From Simmondsia chinensis (lineage: Eukaryota; Streptophyta; Magnoliopsida; Caryophyllales; Simmondsiaceae): a stretch of DNA of 64,000 nt. Both the position numbers and the translations under genes were made by a program. This document shows positions 55,201 through 64,000 of the stretch, piece after piece. The DNA is taken from the NCBI GenBank assembly GCA_018398585.1, contig JAGTTD010000010.1:1691501-1755500 (forward strand), written 5' to 3'. How positions within the stretch are numbered: position 1 is the first letter of the stretch; each line of letters opens with the position of its first letter. Under the pieces are notes generated by a model. The model ran no database searches, was not told where the DNA came from, and worked only from the letters and a program-made list of their open reading frames with translations.

Positions 55201-56531
55201 ATTCCGAGTTTGGATCATTTGATTAGAATCTATGTAGAGAGGAGTTACATTATATGGAGATTGCCTGATGTGCAGAAACTGTTGAGGAATGCTGCGGAAA
55301 TGGTGATTGAAAGTGTTGACAAAGACGGAAGTGAAGCAAGTACCTGGGCTTGTGTTCGGAAAGAGGCGTTCCCATCGGAGAAGAACGAGTAAGTGGTCGT
55401 GGCTTTGTTTGGTTTCACCGAAAACTTTTCCTGTCCCAATTTTATTGTTTGTTTCTTTGCATAACTTCATAGCGGTGACCATTAATGTAGAAAATGTTTT
55501 CCACCATTTAGAGGAAATTGACTTCTTCTAGTGAAAGGAGAAAACGTTTTCCTTTTCCTGTTGTAATCTCGTGTTATATGCTTCAATTTAACCTCAATAC
55601 AAACCTCATATAAATTTATAAAATGATACTGTTTTCTTTACATTAGAAAGAAAAAAAATTTAAGAAAAAATTACAGAAATGTGTTACACGTTCATGGAAT
55701 AGGTTATACTTTGTGTTCATTTTCTCAAACCCACTTCCCATTAGGGATGTACATGATTTGAGCCGAGCCCAAACTTGTTAAGCTTGAGGCTCGGCTCGTT
55801 AATATCTTTGAGCACGCTAAGCTTAGAAACTTAAGTTCAAGCTCAGCTTGTCATAGGCTCGCGCTTGGCTTGGATCGGTTGAGTTCAAACCCACCTCGGG
55901 GAGCTTCGAGTTAAGCTTACCTTATTTAGGTGCATTTAAGTTCGATCTATATGCTCATTTAGGCTGAAGGTCCGGTCGTTTAGGCTAAAAATTGAATTGA
56001 GTAGGCATATTTGCCTTAGTAAATTGGATCAAGATAGGCTCAATAAAGCTCTTTTAGGCTCATACCTTCAGCTTCACTTAGCTCAGTTTCAGCTTGGCTC
56101 AGCTCAGACTGGAAATTGGCTGAGCCTTTCGAGCTTTATGACTAGTCCTCTCGAGCCAGCTTTGCTCATTTACACTCTTACTTCCTATTGCAAGTGTCGA
56201 GATGCTTTTTGCTTTAGCAAACTACTTCTCAGTTTTCCGTTATCATTGTCCCTTCAGGTACAGACACCTGCTGGTTTCGGATTTCTCGGATACAGTGGCT
56301 ACCATGCCACCCGACAACCTACAGAACTTCATGGTGGATCCGAGGATGAGGGAGATCGTGGAGAATCAGAACCAGGGGGCTAACCAACGGGCTCGAGCCC
56401 CTCGAGAACTCGCTAATCGAAGTCCCTTGGCCGTGTTGTTCGAGTCGTTGCTGCCGTGGGTTGATTACGGAGCAAATGAAGGTGGTGATCAACCAAATGG
56501 GCTTCGTCGAGATGACGATGAGCATCATTGA
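52259..56531 (+). CDS. TCF25: TCF25 / Rqc1 family protein (ribosome quality control), complete, 4 coding exons
   Basis: Coding exons are 52259-52432, 53483-54000, 54477-55388 and 56258-56531. The junctions are in phase and give 625 residues. The N-terminus (MSARLLRKVLEEQ) is followed by an acidic stretch (EDLDDDETD) and a basic tract (KKSKKKKKKKSK, residues 93-104). The core FLNAENELRRIFGSKVV, then HWPRWDGSFSMELLETRDG, and later ILMHHPYHVESLITLADYFR, is diagnostic of TCF25 (Nulp1). Yeast Rqc1 and human TCF25 belong to the ribosome-associated quality control complex, which marks stalled nascent chains for degradation with Ltn1/Listerin. The older 'transcription factor' name is historical. Donor gtaagt after exon 3 overlaps an apparent stop codon in the unspliced frame. 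Introns 2 and 3 carry GAGCTCG repeats, and the 5'-UTR intron carries TRIM and hAT elements. Confidence 0.95.
54115..54415. repeat. GAGCTCG-rich repeat, copy 3, in a TCF25 intron
   Basis: Gagctgggtttgagcaggct, tcgatgagcttaacgagctg and similar motifs match copies 1 and 2. Confidence 0.45.
55744..56184. repeat. GAGCTCG-rich foldback repeat, copy 4, in the last TCF25 intron
   Basis: Gggatgtacatgatttgagc at the left and gctttgctcatttacactct at the right are inverted ends. It stops about 75 bp upstream of the exon 4 acceptor. Confidence 0.55.
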
Positions 56532-56547
56532 TATTCTGAAAAACTAG

Positions 56548-56782
56548 GGGTTTGTTTGGTATCGTTTTCTATTTGTAATTTTTTGTTTCTTAGAAACTAA
56601 CGCAAGGTTTTGAAAACAAGTTTTCTAGTTTCCGGTTTCATGTTCTTAGTTTTCATTTGTACTGGGAAAAATTGAACAGAAGCAAGCAGAAGCTAGAGAA
56701 AATCGGTTCTAGAATATGATTTTTTATTTCTAAAACAACCAAAAACTATAAATAAGAAATTGATATCAAATACGCACTTTTG
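56548..56782. mobile_element. TTTGGTATC foldback MITE downstream of TCF25
   Basis: The left end tttgtttggtatcgttttct and the inverted right end gcgtatttgatatcaatttc bound an A/T-rich interior with pairs such as tttttgtttcttag / aaaaccaaaaact. Similar pieces lie near 30560-30810, 33965-34085, 57050-57145 and 58965-59195. Confidence 0.5.
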
Positions 56783-57164
56783 GAATTTGAAAATCCACAC
56801 CGTTTACGAAGTTTCCGAAAGGAGGTTAATTTATTTGTTCTGGCGGACAAAGAATGCTGATCTTCGTGTTCAAGCTAGCCTGGACATCCCGATTACTAAA
56901 AGAAAATTTCATCGATACTCGAGTATCATGTATAGAGCATGCATAATAAGAGCTCTATTTTGTCTGATTACTGTTTTTACTATCTCCTTTTCTTTTTGGC
57001 TTTAATGGAGATGTAATTTAAGTTTGTAAAATAGAGGTTTTGGTATTTTCTCTCTAACGTTTTATTTGGTATTATTTTCTATTAGTCGGTTTTAGTTCTG
57101 AACTACAAAAATGAGTTTGGTAAATGATTAGTTTTTTTTTTTAATTTTTGTTTTCTGGTTTATA

Positions 57165-57285
57165 AGGTTAGAGGTCTTTCAGAAACCTCCTACAAGGGTA
57201 ATGTTGCTTACATTTGAACCTTTCCAGACCTTGTCTTAGCGGGAGCTTCTTTGAGACGTTGGGTTTGTTATTATTGTTGAAGGCT
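57165..57285 (+). mobile_element. SINE body fragment
   Basis: Aaggttagaggtctttcaga, gggtaatgttgcttacattt and ttgttattattgttg match a diverged body without 5S head. Confidence 0.5.
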
Positions 57286-57608
57286 CCATGTAGGTCTAGT
57301 ATAAAAATTCTACATTAAAGTCGTGAGAATGAAGAGATCAATTTATAAGTCTAGTAGGTTACTCTATCTATGACTAATTAATTTTAAAATGGAATCCTAC
57401 TTGTGCTTATATATACATTTTATGTATGCTAACTTTGTGGGTCGAGTCTAAAAGTTCCGGTGAAATCTAATAATTGTTGTTTATTGCAGGTTTTTTTAAT
57501 TTTTGGTTTTTATTTTTTTCTAAAGTGGAAATTGTGAACAAAAAACCAAAAAAAGGATGTTTGAAAAGATAATTCTTAGTTTCTTAAATATAGTTCCTTA
57601 ATTGTTTA

Positions 57609-58454
57609 TTAGGGTTCTTATTTATGCCAAGGTCCTTCTATTTTGTTTATTGTGTCAATTTAGTCCATGTACTTTTAATTGTGTCAATTTAGTCACTGAA
57701 CAATTTAAAATGTGTCAATTTAGTCCTTTAATCAAATTTAAGTTAAGTTGACCTTTTGATGGGACCTTGTTGGCCCCAACTTAAATAAGGAAATAGTTAA
57801 AGCTTAGTGTAAGTTTAGGATAGGGTAACAGATTTAGCGGTATAGGAGCTTCGAGCAACTGTAGCTGCTTGTGCGCTTGTTGCATACGCGCATTATGGGT
57901 TTAGTTGGTCAATTGGTGCCCCAAGGATTTGTCAACTGGGGATGCAAGGCTATACGCTGCTGATACTCTCTGTACTTTCTGCACTCTCCTTATCTCTTCC
58001 CCCCTCGCTCTCTCTCTCTTGCATTCTACACCTTCTGTCTCTTTATCTCTTCCTCTCTCTACTCTCTAGACGCTCTATTTCTCTATATATTTGCGTTGGG
58101 TCGCATGTAGGAGATTCCCACTACATCCTAGGCTCCCATGCGTACATACATGCTTACATGCTTATCCGATTATTTCATTTCATTATATGCCTACATGCTT
58201 ATATGTATACATGCCTTGCATGATTTCTATGCTTTACATGCTCTTTTTCCTTGCTCTTCTTACAGGCTTTTCATCATTATCAACTACTAGGTTGGGGATC
58301 ATCGGAAACAGTTTCGCATCAGGGTCTCATCTTGACGAGGTAAGGCTGCGTACATCCTACCCCTCCTAGACCCTACGCAAGCGGGAGCCCTTAAGGCACG
58401 GGAACTGTTGTTGTTGTTGCGCAAAGTACAAGGACCTTTGGCGTAAATAACCCT
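57609..58454. mobile_element. MULE-like MITE split by about 660 bp of inserts
   Basis: The left part (agggttcttatttatgccaa to ttaagttgacc, about 57609-57755) and the right TIR (caaagtacaaggacctttgg, cgtaaataaccct, about 58420-58454) belong to one element. Between them is an unidentified segment (about 57756-58286) with a TATA-like tctatatattt and many tacatgctta-type repeats, then a SINE body. Confidence 0.6.
58287..58419 (+). mobile_element. SINE body copy inside the MITE
   Basis: Ctaggttggggatcatcgga to ggcacgggaactgttgttgt, a well-kept Angio-domain body without 5S head. Confidence 0.7.
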
Positions 58455-59266
58455 AATATTTATATTTATATTATGCAGAACTAGTTTTACATATTGGAAA
58501 ATACAATTTCTTGTCACAAAATGTGCTCTTAAGATATCCAATTGTGCAATCCTTAATAACAGTTCAAACACCACATCAAAACCATATATCAATGTATTCA
58601 AAAATCATGAGCAACTCGAATCAATGTCGATCTAATAACTTGACATAATCAATGTATTTTGTCATAATTCAAGACGAACACGAATTCATAATAGGTGAAC
58701 CACACGAACATGAGTAACAATTCTAGTCGTACACAAAGAACGGAAAAAGATATTTAAGCCGAAATGAAATGACTATCCATTAAAATTCTCCTCTCTAAAT
58801 TCATAAATAATATTCATTAGATAGATAATAATCCCGCAAAAAGAAAAGAAAAAGAAAATTTTTGAATAACATATAAACTATAAACTCATCTTTTGTATCA
58901 TCGAAGAATGGAGAGAAAAACCAACCATAAGAACCCAATTTCCAATCTTTATCCGTACTTTGAGGGCCTGTTTGATATCATTTTCTATTTGCAGTTTTTA
59001 GCTTTTGAAAAAACAAAAAATTAAATTTTGAAAATGATTTTTTCTTGTGTTTTGTTTTCCGTTTTCAATTTTTGCTCAAACTTGAAAAAGCACAGAAAAG
59101 AAAAATCCAAAAAACAGAACAAATTACTTCAAAAACCAAGTTTTTCGATCTCAGAAAACAAAAAGCTGCAAATATAAAATGATACCAGACAACGAGAAGT
59201 AAATGTGCTACCGACTTCAAGATCCAATGATAAGAGATCCTAAGTTCAAATCCGCTCACTCGAATC

Positions 59267-62200
59267 CTATTGTGAAAGAGAATATGCCTTTAAAAGCTTC
59301 AAATCTCCATCAAAACTATAGACTTTCCCAGAAAAAATCTCAACTATCATACTCTTTTCTCTATAATGCAAATTTCTTACACAATTCAAGTCATCAGACC
59401 ATACCTCAACTTCATGAAGATCTCCTTCATTCCAACACACATTAACTGTCACGCCCCCTCGAGCCTTCAACCCTTTTACGCACCCATTTTTCCACTTATC
59501 CCGGGGCAACGCTGGCAACAAGTAAAGATCTTTCACCGTACTCTGAACAAGCATCTCCGCGATTGCTGCTGAGAAGCCAAAGTTAGCGTCTATTTGAAAG
59601 GGTGGGTGTGCTGTGAATAAGTTACTATAAACGCCCCCTTCAAAGGCACTCTCGTGGTGCGGGTCCACTAAGTTTATCAAGTGCTTGATCATTTGATATG
59701 CGTTCTCGGGGCAGTGCAGGCGGGCCCACAACGCAGTTTTCCACGTCGTGGACCATCCGGGTCCATCGAGGCCTCTTTTGTAAAGGGTGTGATTTGCAGC
59801 TATGGTGAGGTTTTGGGTTTGATTTAGTGTTATTGAGTGGCCAGGAAACAAGCCAAATAGGTGAGATAGATGCCTGTGGTGTGGGTCCGGGTCGACGAAG
59901 TCTTGAGCCCATTCCATGATCGAACCGTCACTCGAGATTTTGTATGGAGGTAGCCTAGCTTGAGCCTTGATGACTCGTTGGATGATATCGTCTTGGGTTT
60001 TTCCAAGTACCTGTTAGGAGAAACGCACAAGAACAACGTTCGATTTAGATGTTGACAGACATATATGAATTAAGTTGACAAGTAATAGAAAGAACGATAA
60101 CACACTCAGCAATCCGCAAAGTAATTTGAAATGAGAGTGCAAAAACTGGGGTGGCAATCACAAAGCTACATATATACAGCCGGGAAGATGAAAAACCTAA
60201 TGGATCCGTCTACATGGGGCGAGGCAGCAGAGTAACAGCCCATACTGCCTACCACCACAGACCTCCGTTTCTGAATCAAGACATAAATTTGAGACAAAAC
60301 ACAACAGTACCTCAGCAGCAGAAACAATGGCAGAGAACACTTCTTTGATTATCGCAATGTCCATAGTCGATGAGTAGCTCACACTCGCTGGCTTACCGTC
60401 AGGAGCGGTAAACATGTGTTCGGGAGAAGTCGATGGGTTCGTCTCTAGAAATCCATCTCGTCCTTCAATCAACCAATCCAACAAAAACGAAACACATCCT
60501 TCGAGTAACGGGTATGCCTTATTTTCTAGAAAGTTCTTGTCCATTGTGAAACTGTAATGTTCCCATAAATGGGTCGCAAGCCACGCGCCACCCATCGGCC
60601 AAAAAGCCCAAACCGCTTGACCCTTGTCTGGATTTGTCTTCGCCCATATGTCTGATACCTGATGAACGACCCACCCACTCGCATTATAGTTCACTTTCGC
60701 GGTTTTAGCTCCATTTATCGATAGCGATGACATGTAATCAAATAACGGTTCTTGACATTCCCGAAGATTGCAAGTAAGAGAAGGCCAATAGTTCATTTGA
60801 AGGTTTATATTAAGGTGAGGTGAACAATCCCATGCTGGCTCTACATCTTTGTTCCAAATACCCTGTAGATTGGCGGGTTGGGTCCCGGGTCTCGAAGACG
60901 AAATAAGCAAATATCGACCGTACTGAAACAAAAGCTCTACAAGAGACGGGTCCTCGTCGGTTTGGAAAGATTTAACCCGTTCTGATGTTGAAACGGGTTT
61001 ATCGTTCGTGCCAATGCTCTTATTAGAAAGATCCAGTGAAACACGGTGGAAAAGATTCTGATAATCGTTCAAATGACGTGCATAAAGTTCAGAATACGAC
61101 AAACCCTTTATAGAATTCAACATACTAAGCGATTCAGAAGTCGGATTTTTCTTGGAATCCGAAGGTTTAGTGAATGGTCCATCAAATGAAGACGACACCA
61201 CTAGAAGAATAACCGCCCAATCAGCATTCTCGACTCTTAATTTCTCGTTACCCACATTTTGAATTACGCCATTGCTTCCTCCGATTTGTAAATCAAGAAC
61301 TGATGAAAATTCGATCCCTTGGGGATATGGATATCCATAATTCAGTTTCGGAGGGGGTTTTTCAGTATTTAATCTTGGTGGTAATCGTTTACCGGGGCAA
61401 CTCCCCTCCATAATGATCTGATTTTTGGCATTTAAATGCGAAGAATGGTTTAATTTGCTATCATAATAAACTGTGAAGGAGAGAGATCCCGGTTTACTTG
61501 CAGAGATTTTTGTCGCGATAACTTGATTGGGATAAGAGGCGAAATGTTCTCTTGTAAAGACGACATCATCTATAGAATATGTCACTTTTACAGTCGCAGT
61601 GTCAAGATCGAGCTCCCGCAGATACGTTTCTTCAGTATATGAAGTGTTTTTGTTGTCGAAATCGAGCTTGAGATCTCCTAGAAGCTGGTAAACCTTCATG
61701 AATATCAAGGAAAAGTTTGTGTTTAGAATACTGATAGATGATCGTTTATCTGGGCTCTATTTGGTTCAATAAAAAACATTTTTCTCACAAAATATTTTCA
61801 ATTAAAGGTTGAAGTGAAGCATATAACGGTGAGATTTCAACTAAAAAAAAGACACGTTTCTCTCCATGAAGGAAAATGTTTTCTCTTTTTCGTAGAAAGC
61901 AAGTCAATTTCCGCTAAATGGAGGATAATATTTTCCGTATTTGTGGTTGTTGCTATGAAATGCAAATATTGTGGTCCAGCCTAAGTATAATAAAATATTC
62001 AACGAGAAAACAAAAACAAATACACAAGATTTACGTGATCCAACCTAAAATGTCTATGTCCATTGAGTTGCAAGGACATTTCGTTGCTTGGAAGTTTAAC
62101 AAACATTTTTTTTTTTTTTTCCTGATTTCATTGCTTTCTCAAACCCTAAACAATGTTTATATAAACGTACGTGGAAGAAACCATAATCATCCCAGAATCA

Positions 62201-62489
62201 TCACCAAAATGGGTCTTAGCCTTAACTCGGGCCTAAAATAAGGCCGAACCATTGTATGCACTTCGCCAATAATAGTATAAAACTAGGCTCCACACAAGAA
62301 GCTCGACAATTAGAAGCAAAAGATAAGGAAAAGAACATACATCAGAAGGGTCTCCAGAGAGCTCCTTATCAGCCACAGCAGTAGCATTAGCATATTTTCC
62401 ATCATCAACAAGTTTCCTGACCTCGTTTACAGCCTTCATTGCATCTGCATCCACATAGTTCGCAGGAACACCGGTCCATAGCGTGTCCT
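59267..62489 (-). CDS. FUC95A-like: GH95 alpha-L-fucosidase (FUC95A-like), last three exons, 5' partial
   Basis: Minus-strand exons are 62489-62341 (49 full codons after a split Glu), 61693-60311 (461 codons) and 60010-59267 (247 codons plus TAG). All junctions are GT/AG and in phase. Plant GH95 enzymes remove 1,2-linked fucose from xyloglucan side chains in the cell wall. Family landmarks are EDTLWTGVPANY, ELDLDTATVKVTYS, PANLQGIWN, HLNINLQMNYWPS (the conserved Asn pair used in catalysis), ETNPSTSPEH (likely general-acid Glu region), HHRHLSHLFGLFPG and PFQIDANFGFSAA. The missing N-terminus (the GNGRLGAM region) is not in 62490-64000, so the first exon is beyond the edge across an intron of at least 1.5 kb. 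Nothing in the visible part is broken. No symbol can be fixed without the full sequence. Confidence 0.93.
61710..62335. other. Fucosidase intron with LTR-like text
   Basis: The 647-bp intron contains 'cacaagatttacgtgatcca' and 'caatgtttatataaacgtac', resembling LTR sequence on the minus strand. Borders cannot be set. Confidence 0.3.
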
Positions 62490-63236
62490 CTGCTCGCAAA
62501 ACCGAAAATACAGGCACGTATTAAGACTTTGTTTGGTTCAATGGAATATATTTTTTGTATTTGTAGTTATTGCTATGAAATTATGTAAAGAAAGAATAAA
62601 ATTGAGGCAGAAAATGTTTTGAGTCAAAACAAATGGAGCCTAAATTACGAGTCTTTAGTTAGGTAAGTTAATTTTTTTTTCAAATCAGCAACTAAGATAG
62701 TAGCACGAAAGGCAGGAACGAGAGATTGGGCAATTAGAGAAGTTTTTAAGGTTGGGAGTATGGAGGGAGCGTTTATGTTACTATATTTTAGATATACAAG
62801 AAAAAAAATAATGAAACGTCATTAATTGAACTGTTAAAACATAACGTATTAGAACAAAGTTGATTCAAAGGATAACTAAAGAAATTAAGTGCTTTAACAA
62901 ATAAGATTAAGAAAACTGAAACCAACATGTCCACATGGTTCAATTACTCTTTGAATCGAATAATATAATTAGTCAACAGATCATCTAATAGGTACCTTCT
63001 TATCAAAATAATTGAACAATTGTTTGAATCGTGTTTCCGCTGAGTTCAATGCGTGTTTGAAACACAGATCTGGCTTTGAAACACCAAGTCGCATTTTTGA
63101 GCATGAAAGACTAGCATTTTAGGAGTTTCTTACACCTATAACCGAGGCCCTTATTATACCAAACCAATTTTGAGATGGAACCTCACTTAAACTTATATGT
63201 CAACCTCATATATGTCAACTCTATGACAACAGCAAC
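62490..63236. other. Fucosidase first-intron sequence, no clear feature
   Basis: AT-rich, no exon found. Confidence 0.35.
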
Positions 63237-63330
63237 AACAACAACCCAGTGCCTTAAAGAGGCTCCCACCACGACAGAGTCTTGGGAGGTAAGATGTAAA
63301 CAGCCTTATCCCTACCTAGTGCTACCTATC
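63237..63330 (-). mobile_element. SINE body fragment
   Basis: Caacaacaacccagtgcctt, aaagaggctccc and gtaaacagccttatccc match the 3' end and body on the minus strand; the 5' part is lost. Confidence 0.6.
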
Positions 63331-63769
63331 ACCAAACATTACACAAGATATTAGAGCGAGTTGAAGCTTCTCGGTTTCAATTAGTCTTTCCTCCTATCAC
63401 CCATCACCACGACTGCCTAATCAAAAAGGGACGCCCTTGCCCATGGCAAAATTAAGAGTTCAAGCGAGCATCTAAATCAAATAGACTCAAATGTGAGGAA
63501 GAGTGGTTAAATTGTCCCACATTATGGTTGCAAAAGGAAGAGATCAACCCTAATATCATTCAAATTCTAATTTAAATACTTAAATCTTATCTAGATCTCA
63601 ATCATATTAGATTTCAAAGACCCATAGAGTTGGCATATACGAGCCCACTTGTCAACCCAAGTAACACTTTATTATAAAATCAATTGATATTACATCAAGT
63701 AGCCCACTAACCTAATATATTAATCTCGCAATATAGGATTTTTTTGCTAGATTCACAGAGAGTCCTTCC

Positions 63770-64000
63770 TTATTGATGGGCCTCTGATAACGTCTATTTA
63801 AGATCACGCATAGGATAACGAACCACAAATCGAAGTAACAATCAAACACAAAGAGGGATAGGGAGAACACTGGAATTTACATGGTTTAGCCGAAGCCTAC
63901 ATTCACGGAGGGGAGCACGATAATTTCTTTATTTCAATTGGAGTTTATATGAGACGTCTCTCAACTCTCAATTCTCTCAAACTCTTAACTCTCAACCCTA
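63770..64000 (-). mobile_element. Possible LTR sequence running off the window
   Basis: Text such as ggaatttacatggtttagcc and repeated ctcaactctcaattctctc resembles the upstream end of LTR elements, as near 39110. It is truncated by the window edge. Confidence 0.3.

Noticed and set aside
57756..58286. Complete LTR inside the MULE-like MITE
   Set aside because: A TATA-like box and TGAT/ATCA ends were tempting, but no TSD or PBS could be placed, so it was left as an unidentified insert.
1..64000. CRISPR arrays, prokaryotic operons, phage or viral genes
   Set aside because: Nothing of this kind is present; the introns, SINEs and LTR elements show plant nuclear DNA.

Overview
This window is nuclear DNA of a flowering plant, almost certainly a eudicot. 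The evidence is AT-rich intergenic DNA, spliced genes of plant families, telo-boxes (AAACCCTA) near gene starts, and a dense layer of plant-type transposable elements. The species cannot be named from the sequence alone.

Five genes or gene parts can be supported. (1) A minus-strand first exon at 661-870 encodes a likely plastid transit peptide; the rest of that gene lies off the left edge. (2) A complete three-exon GH3 acyl-acid amido synthetase (auxin conjugation) lies at 29595-33862 (+). (3) A complete two-exon gene of the NUCLEAR FUSION DEFECTIVE 6 family (small organelle protein) lies at 48219-45651 (-). (4) A complete TCF25/Rqc1-family gene (ribosome quality control) has coding exons at 52259-56531 (+) and a probable 5'-UTR intron from 50194. 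(5) The last three exons of a GH95 alpha-L-fucosidase lie at 62489-59267 (-); its first exon lies beyond the right edge. The genes are not functionally linked. All carry repeats in their introns.

The rest, roughly 85% of the window, is repeats. The most striking is a SINE family whose 5' head is a 5S rRNA gene fragment, keeping the region of the internal pol III promoter. The head is joined to a 3' body of the type shared by many angiosperm SINEs (the 'Angio-domain', as in Au SINE). I count eleven copies with a 5S head and about eleven body-only pieces in 64 kb. Several have clean target-site duplications (TSDs): 20 bp at 1704/1961, 21 bp at 2658/3402, 18 bp at 15632/15945, 20 bp at 30969/31231, 17 bp at 46935/47082. 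Two subfamilies differ at the 5S/body junction and in the tail. Two copies in opposite orientation flank the small second exon of the GH3 gene.

Other mobile DNA: TRIM-like elements with LTRs of only about 72 bp; two non-autonomous hAT elements with perfect 8-bp TSDs; a MULE-like MITE family; several long foldback repeats; single LTRs of larger retrotransposons; LINE reverse-transcriptase and RNase H remnants; and many LINE-like 3' tails ending in a shared 'gtcgctaattatc' motif plus poly(A). No CRISPR array, operon or functional rRNA or tRNA gene is present.
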